DNA of 64,000 bases from Desulfosediminicola flagellatus (GCF_005116655.2 NZ_CP050698.1:698001-762000); one strand, 5' to 3'. Numbered from the stretch's first letter, positions 51,882 through 61,686 are shown. Notes: a model not told the origin generated them from the sequence alone. Program-made: numbers and translations.

Positions 51882-52322
51882 CTACCAGGATTTACTCTTA
51901 AGAATTTTCTCTATCTCTTCTTTTGACTGCTTTTGTAAAACCAGTATCCGTTTCTGTTTGGCATCCTTGATTTTTTCCATCAGTTCCTGAATATCCACCG
52001 GTTTCTCTATAAAATCCTCGGCACCCAGCTTCATAGCCTCTATTCCGGCTTGAATAGTGCCGTGACCTGTGAGCATAATAATCTCGGCGTCAGGATGCCC
52101 AAGCTTGATTCGTTTCAATGTCTCGAGTCCGTCAATGCCGGGCATTGACATATCGAGAATGATGACGTCAAAGTCCTTTTTTTCGACGATATCTACAGCA
52201 TCTTCACCGCAGGTCGCTTTGCTCACCGTAAGGTTACGAGCCTCAAGGCGTTGGGCCAGAACTGCCAGGAAATCTTCTTCGTCATCAACCAGCAGTACTC
52301 GTGTATTCAATCCATTTTCCAT
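51882..52322 (-). CDS. Response regulator with C-terminal coiled extension
   Basis: A 146-residue receiver: VLLVDDEEDFLAVL, phosphoacceptor Asp in VIILDMSMPGIDG, MLTGHGT and EKPVD. After the receiver a ~25-residue helix ends in EEIEKILKSKSW. The receiver at 54273 ends almost the same (KLQKILKSHSW), so this tail is conserved and probably a docking helix. GAGG precedes the ATG by 7 bases. It lies 27 bases after the cytidylate kinase-like fusion gene. Confidence 0.92.
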   Translation of the reverse strand: MENGLNTRVLLVDDEEDFLAVLAQRLEARNLTVSKATCGEDAVDIVEKKDFDVIILDMSMPGIDGLETLKRIKLGHPDAEIIMLTGHGTIQAGIEAMKLGAEDFIEKPVDIQELMEKIKDAKQKRILVLQKQSKEEIEKILKSKSW

Positions 52323-52349
52323 AAGATAACCTCGTTTAAAACCAGAGTG

Positions 52350-53567
52350 TTAATTATCCTCAGATACTTCACTGACTTTCTTGTAAGCAGCTTTGATGGT
52401 TGCCGATAACTCTTCAATATCCACAGGCTTATTCATGTACGCGAATGCACCCAGTTCCATGCATTCAAGCATGTCTTGACTTGACCCATGACCGGTGAGG
52501 ATGATAACCTCAACTTCCGGTGCTACCCTCTTGGTTTGACGAAGAACTTCAACTCCGTGCAATCCGGGCATTTTGAGGTCAAGTACCATGACATCAGGAC
52601 GATCTTCCTCTATAACGCTCAGGGCCTGCTCGCCGTTAAAAACACCATAAGTACCAACATCTCTACTGATAAGGCGCTCTGAGACGGTCTGCACAAAATC
52701 CTTTTCATCATCAACAAAGAGCACTTTCGAAGGTAGGTCGAAATTTTGCTGTCTGTAGATTGAGTCGTTATAGTCTTTACTCTTTTTAACATCTACCCCA
52801 GTTACACCATCGACCTGGCTGACGATAGAGGTTAAACCTGACACCAGTTTATCGAAATTTAGTACACTTTTTTGCACTTTTAAAACAATTTCTCCAGTAT
52901 GGGCGCTCACCGCAATTTTATGACCGGCGAGCAGTAACGATGACTCTACCATGGTCTCAAGTTTCATATCCTGTACAGCCTGCTGAGACTGTGCGGTTCG
53001 CAATATAGAGATTTTGTGAAAATACTGGAAAACAATATCCACAAGATCATCGTCGGATTTCAGTTCTACAGGTACGACCAGGTCGTAGAGAGAGCTGTCA
53101 TACGCTTCTTTTTTATAGAGAAAATCTGTAAGGCCATACGCCTTCACATCGTCTGATCGCACTGCCTTTTTAGCCTCTTTTTCAGTTAGACCAGTCGTAA
53201 TGGCTGCAGCAATCCGTGTTTGCCTGGTGCCAACCAGAAGTACCTTAAGTACATGAGAAACCTCCTGAGATATAAGTGCGGTCATAAAGCCATAGAACAT
53301 ATATCGATCAGGTTGTTCGAGTTTTTCTGCGAGCACCGACCTGAGGTGATTCAACATTTTCTCTTTTTCAAGAGTAAACTGATTGAAAACAGACGTCTTG
53401 CCGTGCATGGCCTGCTGCAACTTCTCTATACTGGTGCCGTATTTTTGCGAAGTTTCAGCAAGCAGATCGCTGTCTTCATACAGTTTAATGTCAAGAGCCT
53501 TTGCGAGCGCATTGGCCACGGTGTGTGCCGGGGTGAATGTACATGGGAAAATTGCAATTGATGACAT
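52350..53567 (-). CDS. Cytidylate kinase-like / BON-like / receiver fusion protein
   Basis: A 405-residue protein with an unusual domain order. Residues ~1-200 follow the cytidylate-kinase-like fold (LAKALDIKLYEDSDLLAETS, VLLVGTRQTRIAAA, LKVLL) but the P-loop is replaced by FPCTFTPAHTV, so no Walker A lysine is seen. Residues ~205-272 (HKIAVSAHTGEIVLKVQKS, VDGVTGVDVKKSKD) look like a BON domain, often linked to membranes or osmotic stress. Residues ~283-400 are an intact receiver with VLFVDDEKDFV, MVLDLKMPG, ILTGHGS and NKPVD. ATG 53567 has GAGG 7 bases upstream. It is the first gene of the leftward operon, and I infer a ligand-binding signalling role rather than catalysis. Confidence 0.82.
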   Translation of the reverse strand: MSSIAIFPCTFTPAHTVANALAKALDIKLYEDSDLLAETSQKYGTSIEKLQQAMHGKTSVFNQFTLEKEKMLNHLRSVLAEKLEQPDRYMFYGFMTALISQEVSHVLKVLLVGTRQTRIAAAITTGLTEKEAKKAVRSDDVKAYGLTDFLYKKEAYDSSLYDLVVPVELKSDDDLVDIVFQYFHKISILRTAQSQQAVQDMKLETMVESSLLLAGHKIAVSAHTGEIVLKVQKSVLNFDKLVSGLTSIVSQVDGVTGVDVKKSKDYNDSIYRQQNFDLPSKVLFVDDEKDFVQTVSERLISRDVGTYGVFNGEQALSVIEEDRPDVMVLDLKMPGLHGVEVLRQTKRVAPEVEVIILTGHGSSQDMLECMELGAFAYMNKPVDIEELSATIKAAYKKVSEVSEDN

Positions 53568-54159
53568 ATGGAACCTCATGAAATTTAAGTTAGGGTGTAA
53601 ATGTTGCCTCAGTGAACTCCCTCTTGTTGCCTCTGTGAGCTCTCTTTTCCTATTGCATTTCTCATGCCATGTTGCAAATGTAGTGATTTGTTACTGTATA
53701 GCAACTACCTACATGTAATTGTGTGGATAGGTTGTAGTAATGTATCAATAAGTAACATTGTCTCGAAAAGATTCTAAATATAACGTTTTGCTGCGTATAT
53801 TCAGGTTTTTTATTGATTGAATGAACGTTAGCGGATTGGTTCATCTTGTTTCTGTTCTCTTTAAAATATGCTGTCAAATCAATACGTAGGCTATTTCTCA
53901 CCTTTGCCGCTTCAAAGCATACACAGTGCTTTTTCTACAATCACATTCGCTTAAAGGGGATGTGAGCGCCTCTTTCTATATATATCTGGCCAAAGTTCTG
54001 CATGAACGAAAAGTAACAAAATGTAACGAAATAATACGATACGGCACGAATTGTATTTGTTTGAAGTTGTGGGCGCATTTATGGCTGGTGGTCGTTGAGA
54101 ATGGAGCGAATTGAGTTAACATAGTAATTGTAAACGGTTTTATTCGTGTTTGTTCTAAC
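53568..54159. other. Divergent intergenic region between the two signalling/transport operons
   Basis: About 590 bases with no gene seen. Leftward it must drive the seven-gene operon; no good sigma-54 motif was found in that direction. Rightward it ends in the sigma-54 promoter at 54160. A/T-rich throughout, so it may contain activator sites. Confidence 0.5.
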
Positions 54160-54175
54160 TGGCATGCCGGTTGCT
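54160..54175 (+). promoter_or_regulatory. Sigma-54 promoter for the receiver-SLC13-NhaD set
   Basis: TGGCATGCCGGTTGCT matches TGGCAC-N5-TTGCW at nine or more of the eleven fixed positions, with GG and GC at exact spacing. Predicted transcription start is near 54187, before both possible receiver starts (54216 and 54273). Confidence 0.75.
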
Positions 54176-54272
54176 ATAGAAGTTGTCAATCTGAAACATC
54201 CTTATTCGGAGTTCAGTGAATTTGAAACTACGCAGGTTCGCCTGCTCAAAATTCTATATCAACGGTGAACGA

Positions 54273-54713
54273 ATGACTGAACATGCTACAGCCCGGGTGT
54301 TACTGGTGGATGATGAAGAAGGTTTTTTGCACAGCCTTTCTGGACGATTGAAGGTGCGCGGTTTACGAGTGAATACCTCACTATGCGGAGAAGACGCTCT
54401 CAATAAACTCGAAGAGCAGGAGTTCGATGCAATTGTTGTCGATCTCTTTATGCCGGGAATGGACGGAATCGAGACGCTGAAAAGAATAAAAGAGAGCCAT
54501 CCCGGAGCAGAGGTCATCATGCTTACAGGACATGGTTCGATAAAATCAGGGATAGCCACAATGAAAGAGGGTGCCTGTGATTTTCTCGAAAAACCAGTCG
54601 AAATCAGCTTGCTGTTGGAAAAGATCGAAGAGGCCAGGAGCAGACGCATGTTGACCCTGCGGAAAAGGTCACAGGACAAACTGCAAAAGATACTGAAAAG
54701 CCATAGCTGGTAA
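54273..54713 (+). CDS. Response regulator with C-terminal coiled extension, paralogue
   Basis: A 146-residue receiver: VLLVDDEEGFLHSL, phosphoacceptor Asp in AIVVDLFMPGMDG, MLTGHGS and EKPVE, then a helix ending KLQKILKSHSW. It is a close paralogue of the receiver at 51882, on the other strand and across the divergent promoter region. ATG 54273 aligns with the start of that paralogue; a GTG at 54216 behind GGAG would add 19 residues. It is the first gene after the sigma-54 promoter, upstream of the anion permease and Na+/H+ antiporter, so it may report on or tune these transporters. Confidence 0.9.
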   Translation: MTEHATARVLLVDDEEGFLHSLSGRLKVRGLRVNTSLCGEDALNKLEEQEFDAIVVDLFMPGMDGIETLKRIKESHPGAEVIMLTGHGSIKSGIATMKEGACDFLEKPVEISLLLEKIEEARSRRMLTLRKRSQDKLQKILKSHSW

Positions 54714-54850
54714 TCGCAGCATTTTACGACAGGTAACAGGGAGCGCTCTCTTGAATATCGAGATTTCAGTAGTTTGCCAAACAGTGGTTCAAGTGTCGGA
54801 CTTCCAACATATCACTGCATACTCGCCGCTAAGCGACCCCAGCGCTTGGC

Positions 54851-55006
54851 ATGATGCTGAACAATGGCAAAAAACTGTTACGCGTGATCGAAGACAACGT
54901 GAAGCGGGGGGTTGTACGCATAGAGGGCATCTTCAGAGTTCTCGCCAGCTGCACTCCTCCGTTCAGCACAACGAATAGACTTTATACTGAAGGAAAATCA
55001 TCATGA
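54851..55006 (+). CDS. Possible 51-residue leader ORF coupled to the permease
   Basis: An open frame MMLNNGKKLLRVIEDNVKRG and onward to TGA 55004-55006, which overlaps the permease ATG (ATGA at 55003). It is basic and partly helical, with no recognised family. Overlap of stop and start suggests translational coupling. There is no strong ribosome site, so it may not be real or may be a decayed gene tail. Confidence 0.3.
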   Translation: MMLNNGKKLLRVIEDNVKRGVVRIEGIFRVLASCTPPFSTTNRLYTEGKSS

Positions 55007-56490
55007 GTGAATTAACTGTACAGCAACCAGACGTCGAGAAACACTCGCTCGACCTGAAGCGCATATTTTTTATGTGCATGGGACTTGGCCTTTTCGCGCT
55101 GATTTACTGGTGTCCACCTTTGCCGGATGCTGTTGATCCGCTTGGTAAACATTTTGAGCTAACCAGAGAAGCAAAAGGAGCGTTAGCGATTTTTGCGTTG
55201 GCAGCAACCTGGTGGGTATTTGAAGTTGTGCCTATAGGTGTAACCAGTCTTGCCATTGGTACCATGCAGGCGCTCTTCCTTATACGAACTCCCAGCGCAG
55301 CTTTTAAAGATTTTATGGATCCGTCTGTTCTCTTTATTTTCGGTTCCATCGTGATCGGTATGGTTTTTACCAAGACCGGCCTGACTAAGCGACTGGCTTA
55401 TAAGATGCTGGCAATTGTCGGCGAGAAAACTTCCATGATTTATCTGGGCTGCTTTGTGATGACAGCACTGCTCACCCACCTTATGGCACACACTGCAGTG
55501 GCAGCAACAATGTTCCCTTTGTTGATGACCATTCACGCACTCTATTCCGATAGTGAAAATCCTACCAGATTTGGCAAAGGGTTGTTTATCGGTATGGCAT
55601 ATGTGGCTGGTGCGGGAAGTATTATTACTCTGCTTGGAGCAGCCCGTGGTGCGGTAGCTCTTGGGTTCTACAAAGACATCATGGATGTGGACATCAGTTT
55701 CTTTGAGTTGACCTGGTATATGTTCCCGATCGGCTGGTTAATGGTCTTCCTGCTCTGGGGTTTTACCATGCTCTTTTTTCGTCCGGAAAAGAGCAGTATA
55801 GAAGGTCTGCAGGAGCGCTCAAAGCGCATGTATAAGGAGCTTGGTCGCTGGAGTCGTAATGAGATAGCTACCGTTGTTCTGGTGCTGGCCACTATTTTGC
55901 TGATCGCTTTGAAAAATTTCATCCCGGCTCTCGGGGCCCTGGACAAGACCGGCATCATGCTGTGTTCAACAATCGGGTTCTTTATGTTGAACATTCTTGA
56001 CCTCAATGATCTTGAGGAGATACCATGGAATATAATCCTGCTCTTTGCCGGAGCCATGTCAATCGGTTTCTGTCTCTGGGAGACCGGTGCCGCCAAGTGG
56101 CTGGCAGTTAACTGGTTGTTGTTGTTTCAGGACGCACCCGGGATTGTCTTTATTCTGGGAATGGCATTTTTCGTTATGATGATGACCAACTTTATCATGA
56201 ATGTGGCGGCGATCGCCATCTCCCTGCCGGTGGCACTGGTTATTGCACCATACCTCGGGGTGACCGGTGAAGTTATCCTCTTTTCCTCGCTTGTTGTGGC
56301 CGGTATGCCGTTTCTGCTGCTGGTTGGTGCTGCACCGAACGCCATTGCCTACAACTCAAAACAATTTACGACCGGAGAGTTTGTTAAATACGGAATTCCC
56401 GCATCTGTCCTGCTGATGTTAGTTACCTGGCTTGCGGTGGCTGTGATCTGGCCTATGATGGGAATGACTACAATGATTCCGGTTACCTAG
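55003..56490 (+). CDS. SLC13/DASS-family anion permease
   Basis: A 495-residue inner-membrane carrier with about 11-12 hydrophobic segments. Family features include FALAATWWVFEVVPIGVTSL, ALLTHLMAHTAVAATMFPLL, GAARGAVALGFY and the C-terminal NFIMNVAAIAISLPVAL. DASS carriers move sulfate, di- or tricarboxylates with sodium; which one cannot be told. In a sulfate reducer, sulfate or succinate/fumarate are plausible. AAGGA precedes the ATG. It lies between the sigma-54-linked receiver and nhaD. A sodium-coupled permease beside a sodium exporter suggests a shared sodium cycle. Confidence 0.9.
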   Translation: MSELTVQQPDVEKHSLDLKRIFFMCMGLGLFALIYWCPPLPDAVDPLGKHFELTREAKGALAIFALAATWWVFEVVPIGVTSLAIGTMQALFLIRTPSAAFKDFMDPSVLFIFGSIVIGMVFTKTGLTKRLAYKMLAIVGEKTSMIYLGCFVMTALLTHLMAHTAVAATMFPLLMTIHALYSDSENPTRFGKGLFIGMAYVAGAGSIITLLGAARGAVALGFYKDIMDVDISFFELTWYMFPIGWLMVFLLWGFTMLFFRPEKSSIEGLQERSKRMYKELGRWSRNEIATVVLVLATILLIALKNFIPALGALDKTGIMLCSTIGFFMLNILDLNDLEEIPWNIILLFAGAMSIGFCLWETGAAKWLAVNWLLLFQDAPGIVFILGMAFFVMMMTNFIMNVAAIAISLPVALVIAPYLGVTGEVILFSSLVVAGMPFLLLVGAAPNAIAYNSKQFTTGEFVKYGIPASVLLMLVTWLAVAVIWPMMGMTTMIPVT

Positions 56491-56505
56491 TTGATACCTT
56501 TACCA

Positions 56506-56532
56506 GCAGCAGCCATATCATGTGGCTGCTGC
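56506..56532 (+). terminator. Stem-loop between the permease and nhaD
   Basis: GCAGCAGCCA (56506-56515) and TGGCTGCTGC (56523-56532) are perfect arms around 7 bases. No T-run follows, so it may reduce rather than stop read-through into nhaD, or protect the upstream mRNA. Confidence 0.6.
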
Positions 56533-56567
56533 ACTAACAGTACATTTAAAAACACAGGAGTATCGTA

Positions 56568-57998
56568 ATGCAGAGATTTGGCATCGTTTGCCTGGCATTT
56601 CTGACCGCCCTTTTGGGGTTTGGCGGAGCGGCGTATGCAGCGTCATCAGGCGGAGTCTTAGAGACCCTTGATCTGACCAGTCACTGGGTCGGATATGTTG
56701 GAATCATAACGTTTGTAGTCGCATATGCTTTTGTAATGCTTGAAGAAGTCACGCACATGCGCAAATCAAAACCGGTTCTGCTGGCTGCAGGTATTATCTG
56801 GGGTCTGATCGGGCTGATTTACTCTATGAATGGTATCGATCACGCTGCAGAAATAGCGATCAGGCACAATATTCTTGAATATGCCGAGCTGTTTCTCTTT
56901 CTGCTGGTAGCGATGACGTTTATCAACGCCATGGAAGAGCGTATGATCTTTGAAGTGTTGAGGGTCAAGCTTGTTAATGCCGGGTACTCATATAGAAAAT
57001 TGTTCTGGATCACAGGCCTGCTTGCCTTCTTTATCTCCCCGGTGGCGGATAACCTGACCACCGCGCTGCTGATGTGTGCAGTGGTAATGGCAATCGGTAA
57101 AGAAGACGCAAAGTTTGTCAGTCTGGCCTGTATCAATATTGTAGTCGCTGCTAATGCAGGTGGTGCTTTCAGTCCTTTTGGCGATATCACTACGCTTATG
57201 GTATGGCAGAAAGGCATTATACAGTTTCAGGAATTTCTTGTTCTTTTCATTCCTTCAGTTGTCAACTGGCTTGTTCCTGCAGCTATCATGCATTTCGCGA
57301 TACGCAAAGCCCAGCCCGACGCGTCTGTGGAGAATATTCAGCTTAAGCGCGGTTCGTTTATTATCATCGGTCTTTTTCTCTGGACCATTGCAACGGCAGT
57401 CAGCTTCCATAACTTCCTTAAGCTGCCGCCTATGGTCGGCATGATGGCGGGCCTCTCGCTCCTGAAGATTTTTGGCTTTTATCTGAACAAGACCCATAAG
57501 AGAAATGCAGCTACCTATGATCCCCAAAAGGCAGAGGAGCGCATTGGGCAGATTGTACCCTTTGATGTGTTCACCAAGGTTGCACGGGCCGAGTGGGATA
57601 CTCTGCTCTTTTTCTACGGTATCATTCTTTGTGTCGGCGGCCTTGGTTTCATGGGATATCTGGGGCTTGTATCACAGTTGATGTACCTTGATCTCGGTCC
57701 CACAGTTGCCAATATCATGGTGGGCTTCCTCTCCGCGATTGTAGATAATATTCCGGTGATGTTTGCGGTGCTTACCATGATGCCGGATATGTCGCATGGT
57801 CAATGGCTGCTCGTAACGCTTACTGCAGGTGTCGGTGGCTCCATGCTCTCTATCGGTTCTGCGGCAGGTGTTGCATTGATGGGCCAGGCACGTGGGAAAT
57901 ACACTTTCCTTGGCCATCTGAAGTGGACACCGGTTATCGCTCTTGGTTATGCAGCAAGTATTATAGCTCATTTTATCGTTAATGGATCGCTGATGTAA
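56568..57998 (+). CDS. nhaD: NhaD-type Na+/H+ antiporter
   Basis: A 476-residue membrane antiporter. It starts with a cleavable-type signal segment (LGFGGAAYAASSG), then about 12 transmembrane segments. NhaD hallmarks include EEVTHMRKSKPVLLAAG, ISPVADNLTTALLMC, ANAGGAFSPFGDITTLMVW and DNIPVMFAVLTM, which hold the acidic and polar residues of the ion path. It exchanges internal Na+ or Li+ for external protons. CAGGAG precedes the ATG. It follows the SLC13 permease by 77 bases, so the pair may recycle sodium. Confidence 0.94.
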   Translation: MQRFGIVCLAFLTALLGFGGAAYAASSGGVLETLDLTSHWVGYVGIITFVVAYAFVMLEEVTHMRKSKPVLLAAGIIWGLIGLIYSMNGIDHAAEIAIRHNILEYAELFLFLLVAMTFINAMEERMIFEVLRVKLVNAGYSYRKLFWITGLLAFFISPVADNLTTALLMCAVVMAIGKEDAKFVSLACINIVVAANAGGAFSPFGDITTLMVWQKGIIQFQEFLVLFIPSVVNWLVPAAIMHFAIRKAQPDASVENIQLKRGSFIIIGLFLWTIATAVSFHNFLKLPPMVGMMAGLSLLKIFGFYLNKTHKRNAATYDPQKAEERIGQIVPFDVFTKVARAEWDTLLFFYGIILCVGGLGFMGYLGLVSQLMYLDLGPTVANIMVGFLSAIVDNIPVMFAVLTMMPDMSHGQWLLVTLTAGVGGSMLSIGSAAGVALMGQARGKYTFLGHLKWTPVIALGYAASIIAHFIVNGSLM

Positions 57999-58173
57999 AT
58001 GATCGAATACGCATAGCAGTTTGAAAAGTACAACTCATAGAAGAAACACACCTCCCTCCCGGTGGGGAGGAGAGCCACCCCCTGGACCTGTCCCCCAGGA
58101 AAACTCTCCTCTCTGCCGGGTTTTTACCTTAAACGTCTGTTAACGCAGAACTGACACCTGTGGAGATTAGTAT

Positions 58174-59034
58174 ATGTTACGAATAGCTTTATTTCTGATC
58201 ACAAACCTGGCAATCCTGATCCTGCTCGGAATTGTGATGAGCCTCTTTGGTATAGATTCACGTTCTACCACCGGTCTGCTGCTGCTGGCCGCGGCATTTG
58301 GTATGGGTGGTTCGTTGATTTCACTTGCAATCTCAAAGTGGATCGCCAAAAAAACCACAGGAGCCAGGGTGATTACAAACCCATCAACTCCTGCAGAAAA
58401 ATGGTTGTATGACACAGTTAGTAGGCTTGCTCAAGAGGCCGAAATCGGTATGCCGGAAGTGGCGATCTACGAATCTCCGGATATGAATGCCTTTGCAACC
58501 GGTATGAAAAAGAATGATGCTCTTGTTGCTGTATCGACTGGGTTACTTGAAAATATGTCAAAAGATGAGATTGAAGCGGTACTCGCCCATGAAATCACCC
58601 ATGTGGCATGCGGTGATATGGTGACGCTTTCGCTCATTCAAGGTGTTCTCAATACCTTTGTGATCTTCATTGCCAGGCTTGTTGCTAATGCTATTAACAC
58701 ATTTTTGAGTGATGAAGAGGGCGAGGGGCTCGGCTTTTTCGGTTATATGGCTGTGACTATAGTGCTGGAACTCTTCCTCGGTCTGTTCGCTTCCATGATC
58801 GTTATGTGGTTTTCCAGGAAACGTGAATTTGTCGCAGATAAAGGCGCAGCCTACCTGATAGGAAAAGATAAGATGATTGCAGCCTTGCAGCGGCTTCAGA
58901 CCAGTCAGCTGCCATCAAGCCTGCCTGACCAGGTTTCGGCCTTCGGAATCCGGCCGAAAGAGGGCGGACTTGCAATGCTTATGAAAAGTCACCCAAGTTT
59001 AGAAGATCGTATTGCCGCTTTGCAAAAGCTGTAA
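58174..59034 (+). CDS. htpX: HtpX-type membrane zinc protease
   Basis: A 286-residue heat-shock-type M48 protease. TM1 and TM2 lie at about residues 4-26 and 34-54. The zinc site is [10 protein letters not shown] (His-Glu-x-x-His), and the third ligand is Glu in [12 protein letters not shown]. Two more hydrophobic segments follow the HExxH (about 155-175 and 190-212). It degrades damaged membrane proteins and in E. coli partners FtsH. Here it is the second membrane protease within 15 kb of the FtsH-type gene. GGAG lies 9 bases before the ATG. A GC-rich 58050-58130 spacer separates it from nhaD. Confidence 0.95.
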   Translation: MLRIALFLITNLAILILLGIVMSLFGIDSRSTTGLLLLAAAFGMGGSLISLAISKWIAKKTTGARVITNPSTPAEKWLYDTVSRLAQEAEIGMPEVAIYESPDMNAFATGMKKNDALVAVSTGLLENMSKDEIEAVLAHEITHVACGDMVTLSLIQGVLNTFVIFIARLVANAINTFLSDEEGEGLGFFGYMAVTIVLELFLGLFASMIVMWFSRKREFVADKGAAYLIGKDKMIAALQRLQTSQLPSSLPDQVSAFGIRPKEGGLAMLMKSHPSLEDRIAALQKL

Positions 59035-59160
59035 GTTTATGTTGATGCACTCATCTATTCACGACAAGCAGATTATAGTCGGTCACAGGGGTGATTCTTG
59101 AAAGCACATTTAGTGGGGCTTTATTCGTTATGTGACGCATAGAATTCATCAACGATTAAT

Positions 59161-59198
59161 GATACGAACAGGTTCATGAGTAGGAGCCTGTTCGTATC
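59161..59198. repeat. Strong 12-bp-arm stem-loop
   Basis: GATACGAACAGG (59161-59172) and CCTGTTCGTATC (59187-59198) are perfect arms around 14 bases. Position ~130 bases after htpX suits a terminator, but no T-run follows. The rest of 59035-59428 has no gene. Confidence 0.55.
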
Positions 59199-59428
59199 TG
59201 TTATTTGCTAAAGTAGCATTCATATGAGGAAGCAAGTGATAAACGAAGGATTGTACTTGAATGACTTGATGCTAAATGCCTTGGAGGACATGAAAAAACA
59301 ATAACTAATTATTTGCTAACTCAATTCTAATCCGTGTCATATACGATTGCTGACTAATCAATTTGAGCTGCATAGATGTACTGTGTAGTTTGCAAATTGC
59401 ATATTTTCAATCAGCGTGTGGCAGTGAA

Positions 59429-61234
59429 ATGAAACGACAGAACAAACCTGGCAAAACGGGTGGCATAACGGTAGGCGTAAAAATTCTTATCGGAGTCAGC
59501 CTGATTTCAAATCTATTTATCGGACTTTTGCTTTATGTGAATATATCATCAAACGAAATCGTAGAGCGAAAAGTTAATGATGTGTTGGTGGTACGTGATC
59601 AATTGAGCGCCAATTTACGGTCGGCGATAGTAGAGTTACAGGATGAATTTCTTGCATTACCGACCTTTTTCAAAATAGATGCTAATGCGCTTATCATTCA
59701 AGACCTGCAAGCGAAATATACACTTCGTGATCGAAAAATATATACAGGTCGAACAAGCTATTCCAAACTGTTTACACGAATAGAACGTCGTGATATTTCG
59801 AAAAATAAAATTGTCCTTCAGTTGCAGGAGGGTTCTGTCAGGGTAGCTCAGGGGGTGTTTGATGAATCGGGTATCTTTAAAGATTCGGTAGAAATACTGA
59901 CACTGGGCAGTAATGACGTAAATACTGATTTTACAGAGATTCAGCAGTTAATTACAGAACTTTCTGAAAAGGCACAGGGGGCTGCCGCATATAAAAAGAA
60001 AGTCTATCAGCTAAGCGAAAAAGTTGCTGATTCGGGGCTGAAAGCCGAGATAACGAGAAATCAGATTCTAGATAAGGTTGAAGACATTGCAGCCATGGAG
60101 AATGAACTTGAAGCGGGTAGGGCAAGCCAAAGAAGGCTTACCTGGCTGGTTGCAGGATCGGCTATTCTTGCAAATATGATTATGCTTTTTCTCCTGGTTC
60201 GTTGGATAGTTGAAAATCCCCTTCAGCGTTTGACTGGTACAATCGAGGCAATCCGCTCAGGTGAGACTCCGGATGTCCCGTTTAAGCAGCGTAAAGATCA
60301 GATTGGTGTTCTTGCAGGCGCAATTGAACATTTTAAGGCCTCACTCGTTGAGATACGGCAGGAAAACGCAAGAAAGGAGCAGGAAAAAATCATTATTGAT
60401 GAGATGTTTGAGAATATAACTTCAGTTGTTAATGGACTTGAAAGCAGAGCCAAAGATTTAGTTGAGACTGCAAACACACTTGAACGCCTGGCTTCTTCTA
60501 CGGAGGAGCAGTCTGAAAGTGTTACTCTACGTGCATCTGAAACTGCTGAGCATACAGGTGAGGTTACAGATTCCACACGTCAGCTCCAAACATCATTTCA
60601 CAGTATTAATTCCGAGATTCAGAAACAGGTAATATCAGTAGAGAAAATTTTGAAACGAAACGAAAAATCCCGTGCTCATGTCGATTTGCTGAAGAGTTCG
60701 ATAACAGATGTTAATGCAATAATTACTATGGTATCGGAGATCACAGATCAGACAAAGCTGCTGGCCCTTAACGCTACTATTGAGGCAGCAAGAGCGGGAG
60801 ATGCAGGAAGAGGGTTTGGTGTTGTAGCCAGCGAGGTGAAAGATCTTTCATCACGAACCGAAAATGCTGCAAAGTCTGTTATGGACAAAGTGGCCGGGAT
60901 TGAACAGGCAAGTATGATACTTGTTGAAAACCTGCAGGAAATTGATCATCAGGTGCAGGAACTTAATCAGCTTACTGATGTAATAAATGTATCAATAGAT
61001 AAACAGTTGGGAATTACAGATAATATCACAGGATTTGCAGGACAGACTTCCGGAAATATGCAGAATGTCAGTAACAGTATTGGCCTTGTTAACTCAGCAG
61101 CAACGGAAACCCGATGCCTGGCTGTGCAGGTACATGGCGTTTCAAATGAGATTGCTGAACAACTGAGCGCTCTCTTGTCTGACACGACCAAACGACTTGA
61201 GAGACTTACTCCTGCTTGCCCGCAGCTCTCTTGA
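59429..61234 (+). CDS. Methyl-accepting chemotaxis protein
   Basis: A ~601-residue chemoreceptor. TM1 (about 15-35) and TM2 (about 235-258) bracket a periplasmic helical region with no clear Cache domain. HAMP follows ([19 protein letters not shown]). The signalling domain carries the invariant hairpin tip [20 protein letters not shown] and [17 protein letters not shown]. It sends signals to CheA/CheW, but no che gene is in the window. ATG 59429 starts a typical basic N-terminus; an upstream in-frame ATG at 59363 would add 22 unlikely residues. No C-terminal CheR-docking pentapeptide is seen. Confidence 0.9.
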   Translation: MKRQNKPGKTGGITVGVKILIGVSLISNLFIGLLLYVNISSNEIVERKVNDVLVVRDQLSANLRSAIVELQDEFLALPTFFKIDANALIIQDLQAKYTLRDRKIYTGRTSYSKLFTRIERRDISKNKIVLQLQEGSVRVAQGVFDESGIFKDSVEILTLGSNDVNTDFTEIQQLITELSEKAQGAAAYKKKVYQLSEKVADSGLKAEITRNQILDKVEDIAAMENELEAGRASQRRLTWLVAGSAILANMIMLFLLVRWIVENPLQRLTGTIEAIRSGETPDVPFKQRKDQIGVLAGAIEHFKASLVEIRQENARKEQEKIIIDEMFENITSVVNGLESRAKDLVETANTLERLASSTEEQSESVTLRASETAEHTGEVTDSTRQLQTSFHSINSEIQKQVISVEKILKRNEKSRAHVDLLKSSITDVNAIITMVSEITDQTKLLALNATIEAARAGDAGRGFGVVASEVKDLSSRTENAAKSVMDKVAGIEQASMILVENLQEIDHQVQELNQLTDVINVSIDKQLGITDNITGFAGQTSGNMQNVSNSIGLVNSAATETRCLAVQVHGVSNEIAEQLSALLSDTTKRLERLTPACPQLS

Positions 61235-61425
61235 TAAGTGAGTACATTGATATACCTGCTTACCTGCTGTAATCCTCAGCTATGAAGTGTGAAATGTAGG
61301 GGAGAAGGGGGAAGGTGTGAGGAGGAGGGCATTGGTGCAGGTTATTCGGAGAATGAAAATGATCATACAACTCATACAAATCATATAATAATGAATGATT
61401 GTGTTCTGTTGTAATTGACTGCCAG

Positions 61426-61686
61426 TTACGTCTCTGGAGAGTAGCCTGAGCATTTTGAACATAATTTTTTTTCAGGACTGGTTCGTAATAGATCAATTGC
61501 TATCGGAGAATCACAGATAAAACATTCTCCGAAATTCTCGGCATCAATTCTATTCATCGCTGAGCAAAGTAGTTCAAGTCTGAGAAGGTGCGCAGGGTCT
61601 GGATCAATATCCGATGTCTGCTTTGTAAGCATATCGATTTGTGATGACAGCACATTCTTTATCTCGTTTTTTTCGTGTTTATTCAT
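61426..61686 (-). CDS. DksA/TraR-type C4 zinc finger protein
   Basis: An 86-residue protein. The coiled N-terminal part (KHEKNEIKNVLSSQIDMLTK) is followed by RLELLCSAMNRIDAENFGEC and the C4 zinc finger C-F-I-C ... C-S-K-C (ECFICDSPIAID, KLCSKC). DksA relatives bind RNA polymerase in its secondary channel, but this short form lacks the acidic DxxDxA tip, so it is closer to TraR-like proteins of unknown role. ATG 61686 is preferred on length; ATG 61722 would add 12 residues. No clear ribosome site for either. Confidence 0.78.
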   Translation of the reverse strand: MNKHEKNEIKNVLSSQIDMLTKQTSDIDPDPAHLLRLELLCSAMNRIDAENFGECFICDSPIAIDLLRTSPEKKLCSKCSGYSPET

